Shown: positions 10,263 to 22,600 of the stretch, piece by piece | How the letters are laid out: every line of letters begins with the position of its first letter | Position numbering within the stretch: the stretch's first letter is position 1 | Source of the DNA: Onthophagus taurus | Taxonomy: Eukaryota; Arthropoda; Insecta; Coleoptera; Scarabaeidae | Assembly (NCBI RefSeq): GCF_036711975.1 | Contig: NC_091966.1 | Location: forward strand, 1,371,501-1,435,500 | DNA: 64,000 bases | Direction: 5' to 3' | Position numbers and translations under genes: made by a program | The notes under the pieces: model-generated | Seen by the model: the letters and a program-made list of their open reading frames with translations, nothing else | Databases searched by the model: none | What the model was told of the DNA's origin: nothing

Positions 10263-10800
10263 GGTGAAACAGCACAAAAATCAGTCCTTCGACAGATTTC
10301 TGTGTTTGCTAATTATTGTGATAATTGGGGGAACGTACGGCACTGAAATATTCGTACGTCAGCAAGAAAAAGTTAGCAGAGTCTTTAAAAGGAGTCCGCC
10401 GAATATCAACCGAAATGAAGATTCTAGAAAAAATTAAGAAGTTGTTACATGGTGGGCATACAATGGCTTTGGGATAATTTTGTCGTAATTCCACGAGAGT
10501 TTTCTTGAAAAAAAGTAACAGCACAAAAATATTGGCAGAAATTAATATTTCAGCCAAAACGAAAATCCACCGAAAATCCGTCAGATACAGTGTGATGGTG
10601 GTTGCCACTGCAGCTGCAATCGGTCACGAAGTCGTGCTCTCTAAGTAATTGCGCCATCAAACGTTCTGGACAAAGACTACACCAGAAATTACCAACACAA
10701 CCTGACCAGGGCAAAAATTGTAAGATCTACTTTAAAAAACGATTATGCCATAAAGCTGAAGTTTATTCAATTAGAACTGCAGCAAAAATCGATTAACAAC
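10263..10800. repeat. Unknown dispersed repeat, copy 2 (right part) and tail
   Basis: Continues the copy begun at 8264, matching copy 1 until about 10560 (CACGAGAGTTTTCTTGAAAA and onward). The following 240 bp are slightly GC-richer but show no intact gene. A plus-strand frame from 10602 to 10796 has no recognisable domain. Confidence 0.55.
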
Positions 10801-11082
10801 TATTTCGTAATTATAACTATAATAACTATAGTGATCAATATCCAGTTCAGTTTTTTTTTCATCATTAAATAACATACATTACTTAGTTGGGTGCTATTTA
10901 TCTTTGTACAAAAATTTTAAAATAAATAAACGTTCTAAAATAACAAAGAAATAACTATAAAATAAATCATATACACATCATATATATATATACAACTCAA
11001 CAATAACATTAAAAACAATCAGATTTCATTTAATTTTAACATTGCAAATGTGTTAAGTTACGCAATCTGAGCGGAATGTAAT
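10801..11082 (-). other. Probable 3' UTR and spacer of gamma-SNAP
   Basis: AT-rich DNA downstream of the gamma-SNAP stop on the minus strand. It includes a TA-rich run near 10979-10992 and several AATAAA-like hexamers. Nothing else is seen. Confidence 0.4.
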
Positions 11083-14000
11083 TTAACATAGACCCTCGTC
11101 TTCTTCATCTTCCTCTTCGTCAACTTGTGGTGGTTTTGAATCTCCAGATGCGAGGGGAGTCGAAGTAGACGTTTGATCGGGGGAAATTTGATCCTATAAT
11201 TAAAAAAAATTATTTATGAAAGAAAATTAAATGATATCTAAGTTACATTATTGGAATTAGGCGAGACGTATGAGGCCGTAGCGTTCTCTCTAACGTTCGG
11301 TTTTTGGGGAATATTAATTCCTTCTGGAAGGGGCATATCTCTAGCTAAAATCGAATATTCTACATCCATATGCTTGATAAATGGATTATTTAAAGCTTGT
11401 CTAGCCGCATCGGGGTCTTCTTCGTCGTACGCTTGTAACAGCATTTCTAATGTTTGTACTTCGGCGCCTTCACAACAATTACCCCATTCTTTAAATGCTT
11501 TTTCTGCCGCGACAACATCTCCTCTACCCAATTGTACCAAAACTAAGGCAACGGCTAATCGTCCCATCGCTTGGTAAGATTCATTTTGTTGATGAATACC
11601 AATTTCGCGTCTTATTGCATCAGCTGCAGCATCAAACCTAATCAAATAATTAATTAATTAATATTTTTAAACGCAATTAATAAATTATTAACTAACTTTT
11701 TCAGTTTAACATTAATTCGAGCTACTTTACTGATATATTCTGCTGCTTGTCTTGTACTATCTTGAATCTATAATTAAAAATGAAATTATTATAATGTTTC
11801 ATAAGTAATTATGAAGAAATATAAGTATGAAGGTTTTCACAGCCGTTGTTAATTAAACTAAAACTAGAACGCTAGCATTTTCACTAGAACTAACACTAGA
11901 CCTAGAACTAGAAAGTATTGGGTTTAAACCCTAATATTTCTAGTTCTAGGTCTAGTATTAGTTCTAGTTTTGCACTAGCACTATCACCAGAACTAACACA
12001 AGACCTAGAACTAGAATCATTCGGGTTTAGCAGTCTTGAAATACGTGCGGCTAAATCCGAATGTTTCTAGGTCTAGTGTTAGTTCTAGTTTTACACTAGA
12101 GCACTGTTATTATGTAGAACTAACACTATACCTAGAACTAGAATCATTTGAGTTTAGCCGCACGTCTCTAAAGACGGCTAAACCCGGAAGTTTCTAGTTC
12201 TAGGTCTAGTGTTAGTTCTAAATTTAGTAGTTAAATTAGGTGTGTGGAAAATATTTCAGAGAGTAAAAGAAAATGAAGCAAAATGTTCGAAATGTTACGC
12301 AATTTTAAAACCTCCTGAAAAATGAAATAAGAGTGCAGTTGAATCTTCTAGCATGGCGAATTTTATTCAAAGAGAATCCATGGCAGAATTATTAGCCAAG
12401 TAAGTGTGCTGCTTATGATGGCTTTTCTATTACTGCACACAATGAATGACAGTTAAGTCTTATTTCCATAAAAAGTTTTTGCGATACCCATCAAGAGCAG
12501 GTATTAGTTGAAAGAAAATTAAACGAAAATGATATTACGTAAATACACATATTTTGGCTTCAACTCAAGATGGGGCCAGTGTTATGAAAAAATATACACA
12601 GTTGAATGGCGTTGAAAATCAATTTTGCCTAAACCATGCAATTCATTTAGCTATAATGGATACCTTCTATAAAAAATGTGATAGTACCAGCCTAGCACAA
12701 GAATTTTCTGATACAGAAACAGGTTATCGTTTCGAGATGATAACAATGAAAACAATAATGAGTACAGTTTGGAAGATAAAGATGTGGAGAACATTTTACA
12801 AAATGTGCGCCAGATATTAAAATCTTTCAGAAAATCACCAGTTAGGAACGGCATACTGCAACGATATGTTTTTGAAAAAGAAAGCAAAACACTATCCTTC
12901 TTACTAGATTGTAAAACTAGATGGAATTCACTTATACCAATGATGGAAATATTCATTCAAACAAAAGACTGCATAAACAAAGCATTACAAGAAATCTGAC
13001 GAAGTGATTTGTACATTGAATAGGATTTTAATTGATATGTTGAAACCTGTGGAATTGGCAGTTATAGAACTAAGTAAATCATCCTCAAATTTATTAAAGG
13101 CAGAGGGCGTTCTAATATTTTTATTTAATAAATTAGAGCAAAACGATAGTAAATTTGGAAAAAAAAATGTATCACTCAATAAACAAAAGAATTTTAGATA
13201 CATATAACTACGTTATATAAATTTGTACATAGCGGATCTTTCCCGCAAGGGGATGACATACCATCTTCTTTGGCGGAAAGATTATTTAAAGTTCCAAATA
13301 ACGAAGGGATTGAGAAGGAAGCTGATGCAATTAAAGAAGTAACAAAATCAGCAACTACAGGAACATCTTTGTTTCAGCAGATGCAAGAAACGATCTCGAA
13401 AATGTTGCAGGATACAAAAAAAAAACAGAGAGACCGAGTTTGGAAATAACGTAAAAAAAGAATTAAAGATGTTTGAAGCGACAAAAATTAAGAAAATTTA
13501 TACAAAGCTTTAGGGACTACACAACCGACATATACTGAAAGTGGAAGAGTTTTTCCGTTGCGAGTAACTTTTGAATAAAATTCAGGTCAAAAAGTAAATT
13601 CGACTTAATAGACGCGTTAGTTTTTTAAAATATTATTTTATAAAAACATTAAGTTTATAAATTATATTTTAATTTTGTTTTTGTAGAAAAATATACCTTT
13701 TCTGTTGTATATTTTGTAATTTTAATACACATAATATTTGCTTTGTATAGTTTTAATATGATAATTATTTTGACATCCTTCTATAAACACTTTTAGTTGT
13801 ACTTTACGCAATTTTTTGGTTATTTGCCATTATTAATTAATTGAAAAATCGGTTTTTGAAATATTCCGGTTTTTTGCGAATCCTACACTATACCTAGAAC
13901 TAGAATTTGGGTTTAGCCGCACGTCTCTAAAGACGGCTAAACCCGAATGATTCTAGTTCTAGGTTCTAATTTTACACTTGCACTAGCACTAGAACTAACA

Positions 14001-15972
14001 TTAGATCTAAAACTAGAAACATTTGGGTTTAGCTGTACGTCTCTTAAGACGGTTAAACCCAAATGATTCTAGTTCTTGGTCTAGCGCTACATAACAATTA
14101 AAAGTAGAACTAACACTAGACCTAGAGCTAGAATCATTTGGATTTAGCCACACGTCTCTAAAGACGGCTAAACCCGAATGTTTCTAGTTCTAGGTCTAGT
14201 GCTAGTTCTAGTTTTACACTTGCACTGTTACACTGTAGAAGTAACACTATACCTAGAACTAGAATCATTTGGATTTAGCCCCACGTCTCTAAAGACGGCT
14301 AAACCCGAATGATTCTAGGTCTAGTGTTAGTTCTAGTTTTACACTAACTACTTTCGTTCTATTAGTAGTTATACTCGATTATTTTATGCTGGCATAAAAT
14401 ATTCGCAGAACGTAGTTAACTCCTCATTGTTAACTACTTTAGGTATTCTAACTATTTTTGTTTATTTTAATTCCTTTTAAGTAATTTAACTACTTTTAAG
14501 ACAGTTTAAGTACTTCCAAATATCTAGTATGTACTTATGTTCACATTTCCTTCAACACACTAAACATAAATAAAATTATGCACTAGCCAAGACACGTCAG
14601 TTGACCAATAAGTCGTGTTAGAACAAGTCTGTAGATTTCATTCCGTAAACTACGCCCTTGATGCATTTAAAGTTACAAGATTCTATGTTGATTTGTTTAT
14701 TATATTTTTTAAACAACTTTAAATTTCTAAATAATCTTAATACCTACTTCATAAGTTTCAGCTTTGTGTTTTTGTACCAAAAGAATCTGACTTTTAAGCA
14801 TAATTTATGTATAACAGTTCAAACAGTTGTTAACTGCTAACTAGAAACTGTAGTTACCTTTAAAATAAACTTTATATAATAAAAAGTTGTTTATTTTATT
14901 TTGCATTTCTTTATTTATTATTGTAGACCTTTTTATGAATTTTTGCAGTTATAGTTAAAAAAGTAGGTAGATATTTAACTACTAACTACTTGGTAGTTAG
15001 TAATCTAAGTACCATTTTTTAAAAGTAGTTTAACTACCAAGTAGTTAAACTACTTTTTTCAAGCAGTTTGCCCAGCTCTGCCTAGAACTATAATCATTTT
15101 GATTTAGCCCTACATCTCTAATGATTCTAGTTCTAGGTATAGTATTAGTTCTAGTTTTACACTTGCACTGTCACTAGAACCAACATTAGCTCTAGAACTA
15201 GAAACATTTGGGTTCAGCCATACGTCTCTTAAGATGGCTAAACCTCAAAGTTTCTAGTTCTATGTCAAATGTTAGTTCTAGTGATAGTGTTAGTTCTAGT
15301 TTAATAATTATAAAGATAATTATAAAGAAATTTACCAAAGCAATTTCTGATGCTTGATGATACAATTTTAAAGCATCCTCAGGATGTGATTGCTCCAAAA
15401 TCTTCGCAGCTTTGTCTAAAGATGCAGCACCAGTTTCTGGACTTCCATGTCGCATATACATGTTTGCTGCTCTATCAGCCAACTGACCTACTTCACGTAA
15501 ATCTCCTAATTCTTTACATACTGTTATTGCTTGGTCAAGGGCTTTAGCAGCGTAAAATAAACTAATGTATTATTAAGAAAAATACCTCTTTCTTTATTAA
15601 ATGTCATAAAGAAATTCATTAAAATAAAGGATACTTCCTATTTTGCTTATGACAATCAGCGGATTTCATCAAACAGTCTTTGCATTGCTCGAAAGATTTT
15701 GCATTACGAAAACAAGTGGCTAAAAACATTTAAAACATATCCGATTATTTAATTAGAATTAAAAACTCCCACCGTTTTTAATTTATACCTGCTTTGTTGT
15801 ATTCATCGGCAGCTTCTTCGAAATCGGGTCGCCATTTCAGTAGGGATGTTTTTAGACTGTATTTGGAAAAAGGGTTGAGTTAAATTTTAAATAATTAATT
15901 TTAAGATGATTACCTTTTTTCAGCTAATCGTATATGTTCTATACCTTCCTCTATTTTTTTATTGCTTGCCAT
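11083..15972 (-). CDS. NAPG: Gamma-soluble NSF attachment protein (gamma-SNAP)
   Basis: Adaptor that recruits NSF to SNARE complexes for disassembly. Seven exons with good junctions: 15914-15972, 15789-15856, 15635-15719, 15336-15561, 11697-11767, 11247-11637, 11083-11193. They join to 1011 nt, 336 residues (human about 312). Start is MASNKKIEEGIEHIRLAEK. TPR-like helices follow: LKTSLLKWRPDFEEAADEY, FRNAKSFEQCKDCLMKSAD, LFYAAKALDQAITVCKELG, RAANMYMRHGSPETGAASL, DSTRQAAEYISKVARINVKL and AMGRLAVALVLVQLGRGDV. The acidic tail ends DEEEDEEDEGLC, as in gamma-SNAPs. Intron 4 (11768-15335, about 3.6 kb) is filled with foldback repeats and a dead hAT, whereas introns 1-3, 5 and 6 are short. Divergent from DCAF11. 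Confidence 0.93.
11826..12235. repeat. CTAGAACTA-type foldback array in gamma-SNAP intron 4
   Basis: Several consecutive palindromic units, each with an arm of CTAGAACTAACACTAGACCT type, a GGGTTTAGCCG step, a GACG-containing centre and the inverted arm. The left edge (11826-11860) reads GAAGGTTTTCACAGCCGTTG then AATTAAACTAAAACTAGAAC. Its counterpart sits at the left edge of the Penelope-like element near 45437-45485. Confidence 0.75.
12241..13560 (+). pseudogene. BED-type hAT transposase relic
   Basis: Plus-strand fragments in order: a BED-finger-like GVWKIFQRVKENEAKCSKC (12241 onward), the core DGASVMKKYTQLNGVENQFC with LNHAIHLAIMDTFYKK (12560-12690), LLDCKTRWNSLIPMMEIFIQ (about 12900-12960), and LNRILIDMLKPVELAVIELS (13013 onward). 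Stops and frameshifts throughout. The C-terminal dimerisation box is not visible. Foldback arrays flank it on both sides. Confidence 0.7.
13880..14350. repeat. CTAGAACTA-type foldback array
   Basis: Four or more palindromic units. Centres of the form CACGTCTCTAAAGACGGCTA occur near 13920, 14150 and 14284, and a variant with CTCTTAAGACGG near 14040. The arms differ by small substitutions and deletions, so the units have diverged. Confidence 0.75.
14351..15079. repeat. AT-rich element with AACTACTTTT-type ends
   Basis: AGTAGTTAACTAC-type words occur near the left side (14340-14500) and, inverted and denser, at the right (14960-15060, for example AAAAGTAGTTTAACTACC). This suggests a small non-autonomous DNA element, but I could not define ends or a target duplication. 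No coding is seen. Confidence 0.35.
15080..15310. repeat. CTAGAACTA-type foldback unit
   Basis: Last member of the family in gamma-SNAP intron 4, ending 26 bp before the exon that starts the minus-strand intron. Shows ACATTTGGGTTCAGCC, then CTCTTAAGATGGCTAAACC, then the inverted arm TTTCTAGTTCTATGTC. Confidence 0.65.
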
Positions 15973-16657
15973 GATAATAAATTCGCCGCGATAGCGTATC
16001 GAACATGAAAAATCGAGATATTGTTTCCGAATTGACAACTTTGACAGCTGTCGTAATTTTGGGCGGATATCGCCAACGTAAACTAGGTTGAACGAAAAAT
16101 TCCCTAATATCGTAACGTCAAATTTCAAATAAAACGATAAATTAAAAACAAATATGAATTATTTATTGGATAATTATTTCGTTGTATTCTTTTATATGAT
16201 TTTTGTTTCGTAAAAATAATAAAAGATTGATTTTTTTTTAAGTATCAGATGATTTGGTATGTTATGCGTTTCAACAACTTTCAACTCTGTCATTTACCAT
16301 TGCACTTTCTACGTTTTATAATGATTTCGTAGCACATGTCATACGAGATAAGTCAAAAATAGACTGCCAAAATAAAACGAAAAGTCAACGTTTAATATTA
16401 GTAATCTCAACAGTACAAATTATTAAAAAAATATCAGGTAAAAGTACTTTTTTTATTGTTGTTCCAAATTCCATTTTGATAACCCTATCACAAAAACATT
16501 ATTGTTTACTTCTCAGAACTTAATAAGTTTATAAATATGGCCTTTTATCAACCTTATAATTTTTTTTTAAGGTAATTAGAGTAGATAGGTGAAAATTATG
16601 AGCAATTGGGCACCTTCCAGGTGAAACAAAGTTTTCCCTTTGTTTTAAAATCATCAT
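15973..16657. promoter_or_regulatory. Bidirectional promoter region, gamma-SNAP / DCAF11
   Basis: Divergent start codons 685 bp apart. The half nearer gamma-SNAP (15980-16100) has relatively high GC with repeated CG dinucleotides (for example CGCGATAGCGTATCG), which looks promoter-like. No TATA box is placed convincingly. A small frame at 16254-16523 shows no domain and is probably noise. Confidence 0.45.
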
Positions 16658-19600
16658 ATGGGCCCCCTTAATTCTCGTACCATGGGTGATGATGATTCTA
16701 GATCTTCAGATTATGATAGTGATAACGATGAAGTACGTTACGATCTCATTCAAAGGATAATTAATAGGTAAGTCAATAAAATGGGTGTTATTGATTTATA
16801 CACAGATGTCTAATTTTATATTAAATATAGTTTTGCTCATAGCCCTCGTGAACGAGTGGATTTATCGGAATATACATATTCTTGTGAACAATATGGTGCC
16901 AGGTTGCCAAAAGTGTATAGACCATGTGTTAAAAGACTTTCTGTAAGTTAATTATTTTTAAAACTATTTTTTTTTAATTAATATTACTTTTGTTTCATAG
17001 AAAAGTCACTTTTACTTTAGTACTAAAATTGCTAGTGGATTGATAACATCAAGAAGACGACCTGTTGGTAATAATATAACTTCAATGCTCTTAAATCGAG
17101 AAGTATGTATTATTTTTGCTAGACTAAGTATTTAAATAAGAGTGTCCAGGAAAATTCTTAATCATTAACATGAATTTGTCACAACTACCCAAAGTTGTTA
17201 TTTAATGGTGATTGTAGGAAAAAAGATATCATTTTACATGCAATACAAAGTAAATTAAGCTAGAGATTATGTTAAAAATTCTTGGAAGGCAATAACCACA
17301 ATAAAGAGAGGGGAGGAAGAAATTTTTCATGGATTTTATTTCTTGCAAATGGAAATAAAGAAACTATCTCGATTATTTGATTAACTAGGGCGACATCTAT
17401 TAACGAAAACGATAAAATTATATTGGTTAAGTCAAATTGATAATTTTTAAAATTGATTTTGATGTTTTACCTAATTCCTTGTTTATTAATTGAATTATCA
17501 GGTTTTATTTTGAGTATTGCTACTCAGGGTACTATTTCTTTCTGAAAATTGCATCACATTTTTTTCTAAGAAATATTTTTTGGATATTCTTACTTAAATA
17601 CTTATTAATAAATAATATTTAATAAATAACATCTAAATATAATCCTTTTTAGCGAAATATGTGTCCTTATGAGAAATTTTCTAGACCAAATAAAATTAGA
17701 ATAGAAAATTGGTTTTTGCCAAATACAATGGAAGAAATTGATCGGTACAGCGGAAAAGCGTTTTGCGGTGTTTTTTCAAACGATGGAAATTATTTTATAA
17801 CCGGCGCTCAAGGTTAATAATATACTCCCTTCATCCAGAAATAAGTGTCCAATATCGATTTTTCTTCAAAAATTAAGGCTTTGCTTTTAAACGTCAGTTG
17901 ACGTTTTGAAAACACTTATTAAAGGTTAAGTTTTTCATTGCCATTAAAAGTTTTGTAATTTCTCCTAGAGTATAAGTTTTTAATCCAAAAAACGCGACTT
18001 TTCAAGACCTCACATAAAGATACTGTTTAAGAAAATAATGGTAGAGAGGAAAAACATTTTCACAAGACATGGTCATTAAAGACCAAACCTAAGTCCCAAC
18101 ACAAGGCAAGCCATTTATCATGCGTTACTGGACGCATATTTCAAAAAATCAATAAACTACACTCAGTGGCATAAAAAACGCATCACCTAGAATGATGACC
18201 AGTTTCAAACTGCAATAACTTTTGAACGTATTGCTCTTATTCAAAAATAAGGTCTACCTTTGCCAATATTTCTGTAGGTGCCTTCCCCATTTTGGCGCTC
18301 TTCAATTTCAGCAATGGCGAATAACGCTAATGCGTGTTTTTTTCATACATTTTGAATCTTGCTGTGGGGTGCACCGACAAAAGAAAATAATTTTAATCAT
18401 AAGGAGCTTGCAGTCTCGTCTGTTCTGATCACTTCTGTTTTTTGTCCAAGTTTCTATTGTTGTTAGCACCAAAGTTACAAGCTCTAAAAGATAACGCAGC
18501 TTTTTCGGCAGCGCCATCAGAAATTAAAACAAATCATAAATGTCGATTCGATGAAATTTAATTTTATTAAACTGTGGCAAGTAAATCAAGCAAAATGTTA
18601 ATAACGGGTAAAAACTGTATAACTTCGAGGCATACTTCGAATCGGGTTTTGAATTTCATTTTGGGGAATTTGGTTCCACTCTTCTTCTAGCGCTATGAGA
18701 AGATCATCTAGCGTTTGTATAACGGCACCACAGGCTTTAAATCGTTTCCCTAGCATATCCCACATGTGTTCTATAGGGTTTAAATCAGGGCTACGTGCAG
18801 GCCATTGCATTCTGGCCAAATCATCCATGTATTGGGACACTATGCGGCCTGTTTGGGAGCGTGCATTATCGTGCATGAACAAGCCATGTGTTCAGCCAAA
18901 ATTTCTTCAATATACCGAGCCGCGATTAGATTGCCATTGCTAAAGCAAACCATTACAGATCCTCTTTGGTATTGTACTCTTTCAGAGAAGTTGCACTGAG
19001 CATAACGCTCTCCTGCTCTTCTCCAAACTCTCTCTCGACCACCTGGAGAATACAAGCCAAACCTCGACTCGTCTGAGAACAGCACGTTTCGCCACTCTGC
19101 ATTGGTCCACTATACATGGTCTCGTGCAAATTGTAATCGAGCAACACGACGTTCTCGAAGCAACTGTAGTCTAGTTGCTGGTCTCTGTGATCTCAACCCC
19201 GCTTTTTCAAATCTCCTTCTTACTGTGGGTTCACTCACGTTCTTATCTCAACTGCTGTAGTATGTCGATTTCTTAACACGGTCGTTACGATACATCAATA
19301 ATCACGGGGTTGTGTGGTGCGTCTTCTTCCTGACCCAGGTCGTCTGATGAAGGTACCAGACTGCGGAAATCTTTGAATGGCGCGTGAAACCGTACTTTGT
19401 ATCGCGCCAAGAACACGAGCAACATAACGAGTCCATTTTCCACCAAAGCCACTGTCTGAGCAACTTCTGCTAGACTTAAAGGCATTTTTCTTGTTTAGCA
19501 ACAATCAACGACGCTGTTTTTGTCAATTTTCATGATTTGCTATAATTTCTTATGGTGCTGCCGAACAAGCTGCGTTATCTTTTAGAGCTTCTAACTTTGG

Positions 19601-22600
19601 TGTTAACAACAATAGAAACTTGAACAATAAACAGAAGTGATCAGAACAGACGAGGCTACAAGCTCATTATGATTAAAATTATTTTCTTTTATCGGTGCAC
19701 CCCACAGCAAGCTTCAAAGTGTAGGAAGAAAAGACGCATTAGCGTTCTTCACCATTGCTGAAATTAAAGAGCGCCAATATGGGAAAAGCCCCTACAGAAA
19801 TATTGGCAAAGGGTAGACCTTCCAAATAAAATAACCTTATTCAAATCGAGGAATACATTCGAAAGTTATTACAGTTTGAAACCAGCATTTTTTATGCCGC
19901 TGAGTGTATGTAAAAATGAAAGGATTGATAACATTTTCAGATCCTAAAATTGGTTAATTTTTGCAATAATTAATATTAAAATTCAAACTCCCCTCTATAA
20001 AAGCTTTGGTGATGTTTACGAGGTTTTATATCAATAAGACTTAGCGCATAAGATTCTCGTGGCATCTCGCTCATGCACCTTTTACTGATTTTTATTTCAT
20101 CCAACCTCATGCGAAACAACGGTGACGTCTCCAAAGTGTTTTCAAATTTTCATTATTTTTTTTTGGAAAAACTAATGCCCAGTTTGAAAAATAAAAAATT
20201 GTTGAAGTCTTCAATTTTGCTAAACTAACGAATAAGTCAATAAAAAAACTGTAACGGCCCCATTGAGTAACAATAGCAAACTGAAACAAGGTTCAATTAA
20301 GATGACAGCGAATAAATTTTACATTTCTGTAAAAATTGTAAGCCGAATTTGGCATCAAGCCCGAAAAACATTAGCTGATTGTACTGAAGTAGGAGGAAAA
20401 AAGAACTCGTTGGTCGAAAACCGGGAAATATTGAGACGGCGCTAATAAAGTTCATACCATTACATTATCAACGTATTATTCGTTCGTTAGCTTCTTAATC
20501 AACGTACCAAAATCTACGATTCTTAATAGACTGAAATCAAGTGCAGTCAAGCATTTCCTCACAGACGTCAATAAAATTGAAAGACTGAAATATTGTCTGT
20601 CAATGCTTAAACCAGAAAGTTTAGACGAGAAATGATTTTACTATCCGTGCAAAAAGTCAAGGCTTCTCACTTTAGAGATCGATATCTTCGCAACCGTTCG
20701 ATAAAAAAAATTACGACACAGTTTGTTGTAATTACTGAACATTTCTACGTAACATATGTCAATTTGAAAATTTTCGGATCCACGGTTTTGTTTTTATCGC
20801 GAGTTAAATGACAAAAGTACCCGTTTTTTTACGGTATTGGCAACTTTGTCAATTTTGCGATTTTTTTTCTCGAAAACTATCGTAGGAAAAAATTTTAATT
20901 TTAAACAGGTGGTAGCCCGATGTGTTCTTAATGAGTGGCATATCTTATTTTTTCGATATTCCATACAGTTTCGCGGAAAATCGCGGTTTAGTAAGACGCC
21001 GTTATGTCGAAACCGGCTGGGTGGATTTCCTGAATATGTCAAATAATGTGGATTGTCTGATTTCGTTATCAGTTTTTCCAAATTAGAGCTCCCTAATTTT
21101 TTAAGAGCGATTTAATGGAATTACAAATTAAAGAGAAACAGAAAAAAGCTATGCTTTAGTTCCAATCGGAACAGATGGTGCGTTCCAGACAGGACGTCGC
21201 GCCTTATTTCTTTATGTAGGTAAGATAAAGGCGCGACGTACTGTCTGGAACACATCATCTGTTCCGATTGGAACTAAAGCATAGCTTTTTTCTGTTTCTC
21301 TTTAATTTATAATTCCTTTAAATCGCTCTTAAAAAATTAGGGAACCCTAATTTTGAAAAACTGATAACAGAATCCGACAACCGACATTATTTGACATATT
21401 TTGGTAAAAACCGCGTTGAAATCTATATGGAATATCGAAAAAATAAAATATGCCCCACATTAAGAACACACCAGTTCAAATTTGAAATTTTTTCGTCGAA
21501 TAGTTTTGGAGAAAAAAAATCGCAAAGTAGGTAAAGTTGCTGGCACTCTCAAAAATCGGGTACTTTTTTCACTTAACTCGCGATAAAAGAAAAACCGCGG
21601 ACCCCAAAATTTCCAAATTAACATGTGATACGCAGAAATATTCACTGATTACAATAAACTTTACCGCAATTTTTTTCATCGAGCGGTTACGAAGATATCG
21701 ATCAATAAAGTGAGGGGCCTTGACTTTTTGCACGTATAGTAGTTGAAAGCAACAAGGAACTATACAGGGCCTGCAAAAGTAAGCGTTCTCTCACTGAAAT
21801 AATGTTCTTAGACCCACTTTTACCACCTCTTGATAAATTTATCCGATAGATAAATCTAGCTCTTAGCCAATGAGAGCGCTTAAAACCGCCATAACCATGG
21901 CAACTATCCTCTAGATCAGCGGTTCTCAAACTTATATCCTTGCGTACCACTAAGGCTATTTTAAAAATCAGGTAGTACCACTGAACAAAAAAAAACAATA
22001 ATGATAATGCAAATATAAACAGTTTTGCGTACCACTTGAGAACTTCTCGCGTACCATCAGTGGTACGCGTACCATACTTTGAGAACCACTGCTCTAGATA
22101 GTTTATCAGGAGGATGGTAAAAGTGGGCCTTAGCCGCTTTAGCTCGTCCACGTTGGATTCATTCTGAAAACAAGAATTTGGATGGAAAACTTGGCATTTG
22201 GCCTTGTATAAGAACATGATTATTGGAAAATTGTTGCCCGAACTTCAAGCAAAATGGCCAAGATCCGATCATTGCCAAACAAACCACACATTCTTCCTGG
22301 TGACAATAAATTTAATGAAGTTTCAAATAGAACTGGATTCAAATTCAAAATGTTATGTCAGCCACCTAATACTCCCGATACAAACGTCTCAGATTTAGAG
22401 TTTTTTAATGCAATTCAGAAAGTCTTTTCCAAATTGAGTACTTGAGTTCCAAATTGAGTAAAATTGAATACTTTGAATAAATCAGACACTTATTTTTGGA
22501 CAAAAAAATCAATATTGGACACTTATTTCTGGACGGAGAGAGTATTTATAATTATTAATAAGCTATTCTTATGACGCTCATTTTTTAGACCAAAAAATTA

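Larger units (their letters stand above)
17825..22542 (+). mobile_element. Mariner-like element with plant-type (DD39D-like) transposase and CTCCCT-type ends
   Basis: TA dinucleotides at 17823-17824 and 22543-22544 bound inverted repeats of about 40 bp: CTCCCTTCATCCAGAAATAA at the left, and CTCTCTCCGTCCAGAAATAA read inward from the right, both continuing GTGTCCAATAT. Plus-strand transposase remains are IVSRIWHQARKTLADCTEVG (about 20330-20400) and, near the end, AKWPRSDHCQTNH, then CQPPNTPDTNVSDLEFFNAI (22353-22412). The last is the third-aspartate box of the plant/oomycete-like mariner group. The gene is broken. Three younger elements are nested inside (18160-19906, 20641-21739, 21917-22091), which explains the 4.7-kb span. 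The whole lies in DCAF11 intron 4. Confidence 0.75.

Noticed and set aside
7860-15310. Foldback arrays considered as CRISPR arrays or tRNA/snRNA clusters
   Set aside because: The units are palindromic with diverged arms and no unique spacers or RNA-gene signatures, and the host is a eukaryote.
16254-16523. 89-codon frame in the gamma-SNAP/DCAF11 promoter region
   Set aside because: No domain, low-complexity composition and no splice or Kozak support.
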